DNA of 64,000 nucleotides, taken from assembly GCA_973895155.1 (NCBI GenBank), contig OZ316894.1, positions 5,022,001 through 5,086,000 of the forward strand, written 5' to 3'. Source of the DNA: Marsupella aquatica. Lineage: Eukaryota > Marchantiophyta. The notes beneath the pieces were generated by a model. It was not told where the DNA came from. It did no database searches and saw only the letters and a list, made by a program, of their open reading frames with translations. A program made the position numbers and the translations under genes. Positions 1-12,420 of the stretch are shown here, in pieces (position 1 is the first letter of the stretch; each line of letters starts with the position of its first letter).

Positions 1-1670
1 GTATAGTAAGCCACTCGAAGTCAAGACGCAACCCTAAACTCATAACTAGCTTACCACCATCTGGGACTACCGATATTGATTGATTGGCATTTGACGTGTC
101 GGAGTGACCAACTGGAACAATCCTAAACGCTCAATACATAAGGGATGTAAAATCTATAAAAGGGCTGCAAGAGGAGACGTGAAAAAGTCTAAAACGGTTC
201 CATGAGAGGACCCAACCATTTGCCAACAAGGACGCCACCATCGCCAGAAACTTCGAATCTGTATGTGGCTGACTGACCAATCGGTTGGTGAGAACGGCTC
301 TGCTTAGGGTATTCTTAGGCAGTATGAAGTCAAGGTAAATTTCAACCAATGGAAAGTCTATTTTCACAATGTGCCCACTTCCGTATCAGCGCCAGGGTCC
401 GATTAGACACATTCAGTTTCATGTCCATTTATAAGGTGGGGAATGGTGGCAGGAACCTAACGCTCTTATTCTGCTGGATTCGATACAGCCGCACCGCTTC
501 ACAACCTGAATTGGCGGATTGAGGAGGCGGCTACACAGCAAGAGACTCTCAACTGACGTTAAATTGGAATTCATGAGCCTGTGTCAAGACCAATCCCTCC
601 CACCTTCATTAAGCTCTCTCCATTTGAGGAATTTACTGTCACAAACCTATATCTTCTTTCCAAAGTATTTCAATACCATTGTGAGCTCCGACAAGCATAC
701 TAACCCACCAGCACGATGCACACATGAACCGATTTCCACATCTGTGTTCAGGACCGGTCCAACTAAACACGCAATGCCATGAACTTCACTATCTAATTTT
801 GGCATGAACTGCAACTCACAAATTTTCACCCCCAATCCCAAATTTCATCATACTCAATCAGTCACAGCTGGTAAGGCCTAAGGTAGTTGAGCATTAGCGA
901 ATTCTCGAAGTTCCGACGTTACACACCTCCAATTCGGAGTTGGAGCAACCCTCCTCTCAGCAGCTCTTTTTCAAGAACTGCCTGCACCGCCACTGCCCGT
1001 TCTCGTTCCCAGGGCCTGGGAATTCAACGGGTTGAGGTGGCAAATCAGCAATCCAAATTCCCTCACCCCCTCCCAAATCGATGGATGGATGGAAAATCAA
1101 GTATGCTTGTATTGATCGTCAAGGCTGGTTAGTTGATTGGTTGGTTGAATGAGGAATTGATTTCAGAACAATGGAACCAATGCTTCCTCTCTCCTCCCGT
1201 CTCAGCTCACTGAGGCAGGGCAACAGAATGGCAACCAAGTTGAGATGTGGGTACACCATCAATTGGAAGGGAAAACAAAACCACAGAAGAGGGAAATTGA
1301 CTAGGAATTTGCAGTGTGGTCGTCGCCCTGGCATGTGGGCAGGAACAGCAGCCTTGGAAGCGCAGTCAATGGCTCATGACCAGGCCATTTCCACCCCACA
1401 CGTTTGGATGTCCACCACGCGCCTTTCACCAAACTTCTCCGCATTATTATACAATTCATCAGCACAGTAGTGGCGTTCCTCAATCAGCGAGGCATGATCG
1501 AGAAAGGAGGACTTTCTCAACTCTAGTCTTGTGAGGTCAGCCGAGATTTAACTTTCTTCTTTCGAGGATTTCGGTCAGCGAGAGTAGAGGATTGGGGGGC
1601 GAATTTTCTTTTTTCGAGAGTTTGGTCAGCGATTCCATAGGATGGCGAGAAAACGGGTTGCCCGGCCTAA
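1..1670. other. No gene recognised
   Basis: Short open frames occur on both strands, but none resembles a family I know and none forms a convincing exon chain. One minus-strand stretch (about 647-800) has a splice-acceptor-like CAG in front of a 50-codon open frame, yet it ends in a stop with no recognisable partner exon. Confidence 0.4.
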
Positions 1671-1679
1671 TATAGTGAA

Positions 1680-2460
1680 ACGTGTGTAAGTGCAGGAAAG
1701 TGCAGGAAAGTGCATTCCATGAACCGTGTTTATGTGCAGGAAAGTGCACTCCCTGGATTAGTGCAGGCACCATGTTGTCCTATATATTACAAAGATTTTC
1801 TTTCTAAATGCAACAAAAAATGCAGTTTGCATAAGTGCAGGTCAACCCTCACTAAACGACTATTGGCACTAAACAATAAAGACATAATTAGTGTGCTTTT
1901 TATCTATAAGTGGATATTCTGCAACGAAAAAACTGGATTGCATGTGTAGATCAACCCTCACTAAATGACAAAATACTGGCACTAAAGGACAAATACATAT
2001 GTGCATTTCCATCTATAAGTGAATTTCCTTACTGCAACAAAGATTGCAGTTTGCATAAGTGTAGTTCAACCATCACTAAACAACAAAATACTCACACTAG
2101 TTTGCATAAGTGTAAGTTCAACCTTCACTAAACAACAAAATACTCACACTAAACGACAAATACATATGTGCATTTAGATCTATAAGTGTACACATTCATT
2201 CATCAGTTACTCTATTGCAAACATAAGAAGAATTTATTGATAAGTGCAGCAGACAACTACATAAAGCAGTTTTTCATTCACTTCTCCATTTTAAATCTGC
2301 AACATGAGGGCTCAGGGTGTGAGGAGTCAGATGTATGTGACCAGACAACACAAAGGGAACCTAAGTGATGTCCCATGCACTTAGTAGATAGTGCAGACCA
2401 TGCACATATGGAGAAGTGCATAAATGATGTCCCGTGCAGTTACAGCAATGCATTCTTTGG
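1680..2460. repeat. Diverged tandem/dispersed repeat field, TGCATAAGTG type
   Basis: Units built from the words TTTGCATAAGTGYAG, TTCAACCNTCACTAAAC, ACAAAATACT and ACAAATACATATGTGCATT recur at about 1826, 1935, 2045 and 2100, at a spacing of roughly 60-110 bases. It is non-coding. The same TGCACTTA/TAAGTGCA word recurs at 20.4-20.6 kb, 21.3-21.7 kb, 42.6 kb, 43.0 kb and 52.1 kb, so this is a dispersed family and not a purely local satellite. No protein-coding transposon part was seen near it. Confidence 0.7.
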
Positions 2461-2689
2461 ATAAGTGTTGGCTGGTGCTGTCTTCCTGGGAGCAGTAGAC
2501 ATGGTTCACTGCACAGTAGTGGTGCCTCACTTGTGTGCCCCGTTGGCACAATCCTGAAGAAAAGGGTCAACATGAGCTTTAAACCACATATGCAACTAAA
2601 AAAGGGAGCATCTCCAACCAGGGTAATGCTACGGTAATGCTGCTTTGCATTACTCAGCAGGCCTGCTGACCCCATGGCAGGTAGGTTTT

Positions 2690-2763
2690 AGTTTTGTCTG
2701 GAAAAAGTTTTGTCACAGGGGACACTGGGCTCCTTTGTGACCAAACTTTTTCCAGACAAAACT
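2690..2763. repeat. Near-perfect 28-bp inverted repeat (hairpin)
   Basis: The arm at 2690-2717 pairs with 2736-2763. The outer 21 bases (2690-2710 against 2743-2763) are a perfect complement, followed by one mismatch and six further pairs, leaving an 18-base loop. The size and stem resemble either a plant microRNA precursor or a very small foldback element. The sequence alone does not decide which. Confidence 0.8.
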
Positions 2764-3419
2764 GACCCCCTTGCTCTCTTGCTCAGAGGCAGGAACGGTT
2801 CCCCCCATCTCCTGTCTGTGCTACTGAACTCCTGATCTGGCTGTTGATTGGTGGCTAACCCTGATTCACTCCTAGCCTCAGGGTGTGTTTGTTTGAGTAC
2901 TTGGGGCCCTTTGACTGGCTTCCACCACTGCGGCACTTGGTGGCAGTGTGCTCTGCCCCTTTGAGTTGTTATTTCTGAGCCCTGCTGGTTTTTATTCAGT
3001 GTGTGTACTGTTTTTAAGATTAAAAAATGAAACTGACAGGAGAACAATATTCTGGCCTTACATAATTTTCCTTGCATGAAAACTAATGAATGTTCCTATT
3101 TTTCTTCTTTTTTTAATAGAAATGGGCAACGGTGCACCAGTTCATTCCAGGGTTTAAGGGTTTAGGCTCATTAGAAAAAACTTCAATTAAACTTTTGGGA
3201 AATCTAACCAAACTTTTAGAATAATATTGAAATATGGAAAGCATTTTGTCAACAAAAAGTTAAGAATGTTTCAAGCATCCTCGTGTAATTCTCGCCAACA
3301 GAGGTGGCACTACAGTAGTTAGTGTACTCTTACTCTACCCAATTGCCATGCCATGTCTTTTGTCTGGTTCCCAACAAAAGACCCAACCACTGCGTGCTGA
3401 TCAGCTTTTCAGCACATGA

Positions 3420-4100
3420 GCCGAATTCATGGAAGCTTCCGCAGTCCAGCGTATAAGGGGTCTCCCTTCCAAGACAACAGTAGGTTGACTTGTTCATAAA
3501 AAAATGCTGTCCTGTCTTCAGGAGTTTTGAAAAAAATATTGTTGATAAAGTAAGTGGGAGGGTTAAAGAAAGAGTACAGTACTTATTGAGTGAAAGAGAG
3601 TTAGAGTATCTTGTCTTGAGTATACCTTGGGTTACATTTTGAGGGGCGCTCTGTTTAGTTGCCACAAATTGATCTAAGACCCCAAAATATTGTGTTCAGT
3701 AAGTTTGAAGCTCATTGCCTTAGTCCATGGAAGCTTCTCAATCCAGCCCAGAGGTGCCCCAACAGAAACGCTGATACAATGAGGTCTCTGCTCCAAGACA
3801 ACACTTGTTGAACGATTCACCAACAAAGTTATCCGATCCTATTCAAAAGTAAGTAGAGGAAAAGTACAATACTTTAAGAGTCAAAAAGAGGTCCAATAAT
3901 ACATGTAGACAAAACTATTTTAACTCATTTCACAAATAAATCTTATCCTATCTTATTTAATAGTATTGAAAACTTCATTGCTAAAAAGTACTTAGAAGAG
4001 AGGTTCAATACTAGCTATAGGTATAGTACATCTTGAGATCCTCGGCTACAATTTGAGGGGGGCACTCTGTTCAGTTGCCACATATTGATCTATAACCCAG
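3420..4100. repeat. Old direct duplication, offset about 0.4 kb
   Basis: A segment ending in TTTGAGGGGCGCTCTGTT, then AGTTGCCACAAATTGATCTA (near 3640-3680), recurs diverged near 4055-4095. An upstream block, CATGGAAGCTTC then CCAAGACAACA, occurs near 3428-3478 and again near 3726-3800. The copies carry many substitutions and indels, so the duplication is old. No coding frame runs through it. Confidence 0.6.
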
Positions 4101-4687
4101 AATCATGGACACATTCTAAGAAATGAAATACAAACGTGTATAGACGAGGTCACTACTGTCTGGCTGAGATTCTCATGTGACTCGTCCTATGAGTCTAGAG
4201 GAAAGAGAAGAAATAATTATACATTTTAGCAAAAGCTTACTACAGGTTAGTTCCCTGTAGTTCTCATTATAAAGTTCACAGGTTCAGGATTAAGCTTAAG
4301 CTCTGCAAAAGGTGGTGAGCGCTCCACCTTTTATGGTAAAACACTGTTCCCACCACAGGACAGGAATGAGGAGTAGCCAGGGAGGGAATGAAACTTTCAT
4401 GTGGGCAGGCAGGGTTTAAGAAACAAAGACAATTATGGATAAACCTTGCTGATGACTCTCTACTCTTCTATGGCAAGAAGTACAACCATCATACTTCTAT
4501 GGCAAACTTTAAAAATATACACTCCTACTAACCAGTACATAGTATTGGACTGGAAGGAAATAAATTATTCATTGCATTGTTGAAAGGAATTCTGCAAGTA
4601 AGCCCAATCAATATTGATACCTGTATGATTCCATGACAAAAACAGTGAAAGAAAGCCACAAAGTCCAACTCTTATTTCTTGCTGGTT

Positions 4688-4739
4688 CTTTTTTTCTTTT
4701 TTCTTTTTTTTTTCTTTTTTTGGGGGGGGGGGGGGGGGG
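4688..4739. repeat. Pyrimidine tract followed by an 18-G run
   Basis: A T/C-rich run (4688-4721) is joined directly to 18 consecutive Gs (4722-4739). It is a simple-sequence tract, prone to slippage and possibly G-quadruplex forming. Its length in the assembly may not be reliable. Confidence 0.85.
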
Positions 4740-6477
4740 TGCTGCTTCTTCTATACTCTCCTCTAGGAAGACAATGATTGTATTAACTAGCCTGAATACT
4801 GATGTGCATGTACAGGAAGTGCTCCTTTTGTCCTTTCCTCGAGAAAGAATGATTGAAAGAAACTAGCCCAAATACATGTGCCTTTGCACAAGAAGGGCTC
4901 CACATACCCTGCCTCCTCATGCCCATCCTACTCAAAGCATAATTTAAATCAGAATTTGCTCTTACCAAAGAAATGAAGGCCTATGCCTTTAATGTCCAGA
5001 GTAGGCCTTGAATGGTGAACTTCAATTGTAAATTATAGTATAGACATGAATATATACCTCACTTCGATAACAAGAGATAGAAAACATCTTAGAAAATTTG
5101 TTATGAGTTGCATCTTGCTTGATTTCCAAATTGTAGTGCAAATAGGAGAGCAAAGAAACCCTGTCCCAGTGGTTAAAATTTAAGAGGTACACAAGTTCTT
5201 TTGATTTTATGATTTAAGGGAACAAATGCCCACACCAACCATATCGTTTGAGAAACAAGAAGTACCACCATAGCTTGGATTACCATCCTTCAATGATACT
5301 TTTTACTCGAACAATACCTTTTCTTTGTAAGAGCATTCCCACCAGTGGCCTTTGTTCATGTCCAGCATCCGGCAGACTATGGAGTCCTTTGTGGCAGCCG
5401 GGGCTCCGGGAGAGAACTGTCTGGGCTGGATGGACTCCCCACCCATACCCTCCGCATGTTCCACTCAGTCCTTTTGACAGCACAGCACCACAGAAGGTCC
5501 AACATCATCAATGGCCAACCTCATTCCCTCTCAGGCACCATTCAAAAATCAGAACTGATCAGTCAGGATGGCTTGTCCAGCTGCTTCTGGAGCCCAACAC
5601 TGCCAGCCAGCAGAGAAAATTCAGCTGGGCCGGCACTTGACTTTGGTGATAGAGAGGCAGAGTGGTATTCATTCTTGTGAGCGCCATTTTCACAGCGGAC
5701 CATCCTATTTCCAGACCCCTGAGAACCTCTGAGAATGCTCATATGTTTGGGTGTCAAAGGTTGGTCAGTTAATCTGGGTCCCTAAGTCAAACATTTTATT
5801 TCATCCAGGCATCAACTTCCTCATTTGTACTCAGGAATACATGTGTACATATTCTCCAAAGACATTTCAGCTCAATTCTGCTCTGGACACACCCTACCAT
5901 CTTACTCTGACTTACCATGCTCCTGACTGAATGACCATGTCCTAAAATATTGGACTGCTAGCCAGGTTCGTAAGTTATTACTACGAAGACAATACACCCA
6001 TCAACTTCTTCCAATAACTATCCCATGACAGGAAAAGCAATGGCGAACTGAACCGGTTTAGAGATTTCACACACCCTATTGTTGCAAACTTATTACTGGA
6101 CTTCCATCATCTCCACCTCCCTACCATCCTGCCAACTGGGCTAAAACATTTCCACAGACAACCTTCAGTTGTGATATATTGAGCACAACACTGACTGTGG
6201 AGACATTGCAGCTATGTCAATGGGCACAAAACCTCACTAGAGTGAACCCCACTCAACCCAACTTGCCTAACTAGTACAGACCACATACAAACTGATCTAT
6301 GGTAGGACCTCGGGAAAACATCATTATGACAGAGGCAGAAAATTCAGCCAATCTCTGGATTAGAAGAAAGGATTCACAGAGACCAAAGTTAAGTTTATTC
6401 ACATCTTCCCTTGTGCAAGAGAAATTCGGAAGAACTCACACTTCCATGATCACCAATACTTCTGCTCCCAAAGAAGC
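4740..6477. other. No gene recognised; 3' flank of the lipocalin gene
   Basis: Two overlapping open frames near 5250-5680 match nothing I recognise and show no exon chain. The stretch next to 6478 lies downstream of the minus-strand lipocalin and should hold its 3' untranslated region. Confidence 0.4.
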
Positions 6478-9032
6478 TTATTTGAAGAATGTTTCTATCA
6501 CAAGCTTTTTCAAGGTCTCAAAAGTGCTAGTAAATGGATTGAGTTGCAACCCTGATCTTGAAAGCTCCAGCGTTGGGAAGACATTTGTCATGGCTTCCTC
6601 CATCCCGGGCCCTGACATCATTCTTTCCAACTGAGGCAGGGACATCTCCTGGCAATCCTGAGGAGTGTCTTTTATGAGCTCAGGATTATATCCTATATCT
6701 TTTAACTCATTTTTGTATCTCGAAATGAACTCTGGACCTGGATTCGGTGTCCTGGAATAAATCTGGCCAGCAAAACAAAAGCATGAATAGATTAGTCTAC
6801 TGAATTACCAGTTCAGTCATCTATGGTCTTTCATAACAGCAGAGGACTTACTACGAAGGTCAGAATCTCATGCATTCCACGCAGTTCATATGAGAACATA
6901 TAATTCACATCCTGCCATTAAAAGGGTAAAACTTCTCTTTGAGGTTAGCTTTGAATTGTGAATTAAAGCCAGTGTATGACTTCTTGCAAGTTTCTATTGT
7001 CCAATTTCTATTCCAAACTGAATTTCATGTGCTTACTTCATCAATCAGCATGGCCGAAGCAGAGAAAGTACATACCTGAACGAAGCTCGTGTCCCTCGCA
7101 CCTGAGACGAGTGCAAAGTTGTCATAATCTGTATTAAGAACGTTGTAGGGTTGTTTAGGGATGAAAGGAAGGCTGGGAAATCTCAAAAAGCACTTCTGCT
7201 GTATCATCTGCTTTCGCTCAAAGTCAGACTGGAGCTTGGAAAGCTCCTCATCTGAGACACACTGGACCTTGCCACGAATGCCTGTGATGTACCCCGTCGG
7301 ACTCCCGTGGATACAAATGGTGTCGACCTTTATCGCTCGGTTCTCCTCATCAAAAGTGTACACGCCCTGCTTGATATCCACATGATGGCAACAAGTTTGT
7401 CAAGTCAAGGTGTCTACCTTCCTTCCGGACCTACTTGAAGTCAAGTCCACCATCAAACATTCCTCTGCTTCTTCACATGAGGAGAATGGACAACAAGTCA
7501 GCAGTCCGTTCTACTGGTTGGTGACGAGAGCAAACCCACTGAGAAAACTGCACACTAGTTAGAGTAACATGAGTAGGTCTGTTTTCCTTTAGGCATTTAC
7601 TTCGAGAACGAGAACAGTCTTCATGGTTGCAATAAAAGAAGATTGAATCAAAAAGCCCATTGAGAGTAAAGTACGTTGGGTACGTGGTGTTGAACCCCAC
7701 TGAAAAGCACCAAGAAACCGTTACTTCACAAAGAACGGTGAGGGGAAGAAGAAAGAGGATTCACCTGTGTGCAATGACAGTCACCTTGTCCTTGACCGGA
7801 AAATCCCAGCTTCAAAGATGCTACTTCAAACCACCGCCCACTGTACCGAGCAGGGTTGAAGTTCTTCATAGTCATTCCTCCCATCACGAGGGGCATCGAT
7901 GATCCGTCCTCCTCAAATGCGTTCTCTCCAGCGTCCAATTTCAACACCCCACTAAGCTGTGGAATGGCAGCCACAGTGCACATACTGCCAGCCTCTGAGT
8001 AGAGATCCTCAGCTGTCGCCTGCCTCCAACCAGGATTCATCCACTCTTAGAGATCACCTTTTTTTTTACACAGACGGCTCTTCGAATCTAATGCCGCGAG
8101 GTTATCTCAAGCGAAAGCAAAGCCATTGCACAGTCAGGCAGCTAAACGGCAGATGAGAAGTGCACTTCAAGGGTTTGCTTTTCATCCTCCAGCCATATCT
8201 CACATCTCTGTTCTAGCTAGTGAATGGCTTAGGAAATTACACCCGCGAAGGGAACCAGCTTAGAATATTCTCAACATCAAGCTCCTAGCCCATCAATTAG
8301 AGTGTGTTATCTAAGAATTTCAACTGCAATATCAAATTTCTTCCCCTTCAATTGATTTCTCATATCTGTATAATTACTTTTTCGCCAAACCAGATCTTTG
8401 CAAATTGTCAATACCAAGCTCCTTGCCTATCGATTGCCTGCCTTGTCTCAAGGTTTCAGTTATAACATCAAACTTCCTCCCCTGACAATATTCCTCTAAC
8501 CCATTATTGCAGGTTTCTCTTCTCTTCATGTCCAAGACTTATTTGTGCAGATCTTTCTACCACAATCATACCTCCTCTTCTCTCATTTCTTTTAACAACG
8601 CTCTGATAAACGAGATTCTTCAATACACATTCAACTCTGTCTTCGTGGAAAATGTAAATTTGCGGCATTCCTATTGTCGCTAGTCTCAGCCATCTGAATT
8701 CCGTCAGGATCATCCCCACGCCCGGAAAGAGGTGGAAAGCCACGGGAAGAAAAATTGATGTCAAGAAGTACCTGAGAGGTAGAAGTTAGAAGCACAGCGG
8801 CAGCCATTGATGCAACAGCTAGACATTGCACAGGCTTCCCAACTCTGCTCACTGTCTCGTCCTGGGATTCTTCATGTGAGCATTTCACTCTCATGAGCCC
8901 GCTTGCGAAAGTGTGTTCCTTGTCTCTGCATAACGATGAAAGTACTGCCAAACTCATGAAATTGGAGAACTTTGTATGAACCACATCAAGATGACAAGAA
9001 AAAAATTGGCATGCTACAAAACTTGGATTCAT
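6478..9032 (-). CDS. LCNP: Plastid lipocalin (LCNP/CHL family)
   Basis: In Arabidopsis this lipocalin of the thylakoid lumen is needed for the slowly relaxing photoprotective quenching called qH and for tolerance of lipid peroxidation. Exons, in coding order: 9032-8772, 8043-7765, 7366-7076, 6762-6478. All joins are phase 0 with GT-AG, giving 371 residues, close to the usual length of about 350. Residues 1-87 hold a Ser-rich transit region and then an Ala/Val-rich stretch (CLAVASMAAAVLLTSTSQ) suited to lumenal targeting. The lipocalin G-x-W signature (YSGRWFEVASLK) lies at about 154-165. GDCHCTQ, HGSPTGYITGIRGKVQC, LRFPSLPFIPK and DTDYDNFALVSGA-type blocks follow, then YSRTPNPGPEF and DTPQDC. 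Six conserved Cys suit disulphides in the lumen. The least certain points are the start (first ATG of exon 1) and the exon 2 acceptor, which lacks a pyrimidine tract. Confidence 0.93.
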
Positions 9033-10415
9033 TTTCCTGCCCACATGATATGTGAAAGAAACTATTTCACTGAATCAATTAGTTTACCGCGATGAGCACA
9101 ATTGCCAGAGCGTGAGACAGCCATGGTGACATTTCCCAGTCCATCCTCCCATTATTGAGGTCCAGAAGAACCATAGCTAAGCAGAAATGTAGACGAGGCT
9201 GACGACATGTCTGTCACTCACGTGAAGCTCGAGCAAGAGGTTGTATGCCGTGCAGTCCGCAACAAAAAGGGAGTAGTCAGAGCCCCCAAGCTACTCAAGG
9301 TTGCCATATCTTGTTCTCTCGACAATTCCCAATCACTCCAATTAACTGAACTGAGCTGATCGACCGGGTGAAGATGCTGCTCTCTTTTCTATTCAGTACC
9401 AAGAAGTACCCCCGATTGCTACTGAACATGGATCATTGAGCTGCAGCTGGCCATAACTTCCTCTAGAACAAATCTTCTTCAAGATCTTACTCATAATCGT
9501 CTCTCCAGCTAAAATGCCGGTCGAAGGAGTTCTGATTGGAAGCCCACAACTTCGGTGATCTGAGGATTGGTATCGGTTCCACAATTAATCCTAGATCACC
9601 GGCATTCTGAGCTTTACATCAACGTTACAAGCTCGCATTGTCCACCAGAAGAATGTTCAACACGAGCCGGTGGGTCTTGCCAGAAAGAGATGAGCGAAGA
9701 ATTTGCAGTCGCACAAACAGTATTGGATCATTTTCGGATACGAGGCATTTTCTATTGACGGCAAACTCAGGCAACAATCCAATCCAGGTTCAGGCTCAGG
9801 CTCCTAGCGAGCTAATCCTCATCAGCTGGGTGCAGATGAGGGAGATTCCAGAATCATTTGGTGGGCTCTTACTTGATGGGTCATTTCATAATCATAATGG
9901 CAAGAGTAGTAGAGTACCCCTCCTCCTGGCATCTGGCAAGTACTGTAGGTGGATCGAACCCGACAGCATAAACTAGCGTAGTTTGGTTAGTTAGCCAAAA
10001 AAAATGGGGTCTGGTGCACATCAAAATATGACATATACAATGTAACACATACCTTTATACCATGATAAATCGGGTTATTTTCTTTAAATCAATGAATGCA
10101 CACCATATATTATCACATTTTGATGTGTGATTATGGGTAGGGAAAAAATGTTTGGTGTACTTTTTCCAGGTATTTAGTTCACACTAGCCCAAACATCTGT
10201 TGGAAGCCTACTTCAACAAAAAACAGGTCCTAAAATTAGTTGTTGGACCCCTTACTTATGTTTGCTTTAATACTTGTAGGGACACTTGTGCATCTAATTT
10301 TTCACCATACTTCCTACACTGTTCAACTAGCTCTTCATTGTTATTGGTCTTATCATAAAATTAGTCCTAAGTATATGTTTATAACCCTAACTAGCCCAAT
10401 GCCCGTGCGTTGCAT
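9033..10415. other. Lipocalin upstream region; no gene recognised
   Basis: This is the 5' flank of the minus-strand lipocalin gene. A possible extra leader exon around 9100-9130 ends in a GT donor, but its frame does not join cleanly to the first coding exon. Near 10010-10140 a pair of complementary words (GCACATCAAAATATG and ATTTTGATGTGTG) suggests a degenerate foldback element. Confidence 0.4.
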
Positions 10416-10419
10416 GAAA

Positions 10420-10830
10420 GATGTCGAGGTGACAATAGATGTCGAGGAGATAAATGATATCAAAGTGAACAAAAGATGTCGAGGTGATAAAAGATGTCGA
10501 GGAGAGAAAAGTTGTCAAGGTGAGCAAAGATCTCAAGGTGAGCAAAAGATGTCAAGGAGATAAAAGATGTCCAGCTGCAGGTGATAAAAAAGGTTGAGTC
10601 CGAGATAAAAGCTTTCAAGGTAAGCAAAAGATGTTGAGGAGAGAAATAGATGTTGAGATGAGAAAAAGATTTCAAGGAGAAAAAATATGTCAAGGTGAGC
10701 AAAAAATGTTGAGGTGATAAAAGATGTCGGGAGAGAAAATTTGTCCAGGTGAGAAAACATGTCAAAGAGAAAAATATATGTTGAAATGAGAAAAAAAATT
10801 GAGGAGAGAAAAGATGTAGATGTGAGTGTG
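10420..10830. repeat. 18-19 bp minisatellite, GATGTCRAGGWGANAAAA
   Basis: About 22 imperfect copies of an 18-19 bp unit run head to tail, for example GATGTCGAGGTGATAAAA and GATGTCGAGGAGAGAAAA. One longer unit near 10570-10590 carries an insertion. The array is strongly purine-biased on the plus strand. Long open frames on the minus strand across it are by-products of the repeat. Degenerate relatives appear at about 12780-12930. Confidence 0.9.
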
Positions 10831-10989
10831 AGATGGTACTTATTTCTTAAAGAGAGAAAAGAAGAAAAGTCTTGAAATTTTTACTGTTTAAATGTTTATA
10901 ATCCTACTTTAGAGACATCCAATGCAACTTTGAGACAATTAAGGAAGCTTAACTAGAAATCGTTGTGTTCTAAATTTTAGTCCGAAACA

Positions 10990-12420
10990 TTGAGGCTGGT
11001 TCAAAATGGCAAAAACTGGTTCAACCTCCCTAATCCATTTGGAAGACTTCCTGATGTTTTCAATCCAAGATATTTTTATGAGAGAATGACATCACACCAA
11101 AGATCTGAAGAGTAAAACCATAAGTTTAGAATAGACTCATAGTCTAACCAAGAGACCAAAGGAGGTTGAACCGGCCAGAACCCGATTGAACCGGAAACTG
11201 AACCGGCTTGAACATACCACCCGGTAGTAAATTGACCATAACACTCAAACCATTTATTGAAATCAAAATCTGTAAAGTGTGTTGGAAAGCTCTTTCCAAG
11301 GCGGTTAAGATGTATATAAAGAAGTCTGAAAATGGATTCGAAATGACCCACTTAATATTATGAGACTCCAACCGGTGCAACCAAGAGATATCTGAGATTT
11401 CCGAACAAAGAATGTAATGAAGATTTTGAAGTGACACTTCCATATAAGACTTCCATATAAGACCTTCAAGATAACTCTGGACCAATAGGAAGTATGATCC
11501 ATAGCAATGGACCTTGACCAATCAAAATGGTTAACTAAGTATGAAAGGATACTATGAAAAGATGTACCCATTCATTTGAAGATGAAGAGATTCCATCATC
11601 ATTGTGATTACTCTTGCACTCCTACATTTTACCTACACCAATGAACCGGATTCTGTTTTTATTTCCAAAGGAGGTTGAACCGGAAATAGGTTTTTAGCCT
11701 TCGTTTTGACCATTTTTCATATTTTGTAGGAAATGAAGGAAGAGATATGCTCTCCTCTTTCACATAGTTTAGTTATTTTTACCTAGTAAACCTGATTAGT
11801 TTTGATATAATGAAAAGGCATGTCTTTTCTTAAGTGTTTTCTCAAGGGGATCTCTCTTATATATAAGAGAGAGTTTCCTCCTTGAACCTTAGACTTAGGC
11901 TTAATATGATTTTCATGAAATTATCTTTCAACCTTAAGTCTCCTTCTCTTTGAAGTAATAAATCAATGAGAAGTATACTCTAGTTTTTGGTAATCTATGG
12001 TTTGTGATTCAACATTAGTGTGCGATTATCCTTTACTGGAAGAAGCTATTTGATGTGACTAGTAATGCTGGGTTGACCCGTAGGCTGACTGGAAACGCAT
12101 GCATGAGATCATGCAAAAGCCTATTGATTCGTGTTGACTATAGAGCTCTTATATTCAATGAGGAGCTGATACAAATTCACCACTAGAATTCCACAAATTG
12201 TATAGATCCAAAAGAGCAATCTGATGGATTGAATAAAAGAATAAGTTGGTTCAGAGTGATTAGTACCACCTTGCTTTGACATAGGTCAGAAAATCAATAC
12301 GGGCTATCTTATGCTAATCTTTTATAAATTTCTAAGATGGCTGGTTTGAAGAGGATATGTAGGCATCAGTTTTACATGAGTTTTTACACCGATGATTCTT
12401 AATGTACTACCGCTGGCCAT
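10990..12420. mobile_element. Possible retroelement-derived sequence (no coding part)
   Basis: The phrase GGAGGTTGAACCGG recurs at about 11160 and 11668, with further ...TTGAACCGG words between. A 22-base perfect palindrome with a TATATATA core lies at 11851-11872. The look is that of a diverged LTR or solo LTR, but I could not define matched ends or a target duplication, and no reverse-transcriptase, integrase or gag frame is present. Confidence 0.3.

Noticed and set aside
647-800. Minus-strand exon-like frame (FMPKLDSEVHGIACLVGPVL...)
   Set aside because: It has an acceptor-like CAG and reads protein-like, but stops after about 50 codons with no recognisable family or partner exon.
10460-10765. 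Minus-strand frames of 75-101 codons rich in Phe/Leu/Ser/His
   Set aside because: These are the translation of the 18-19 bp minisatellite, not a membrane protein.
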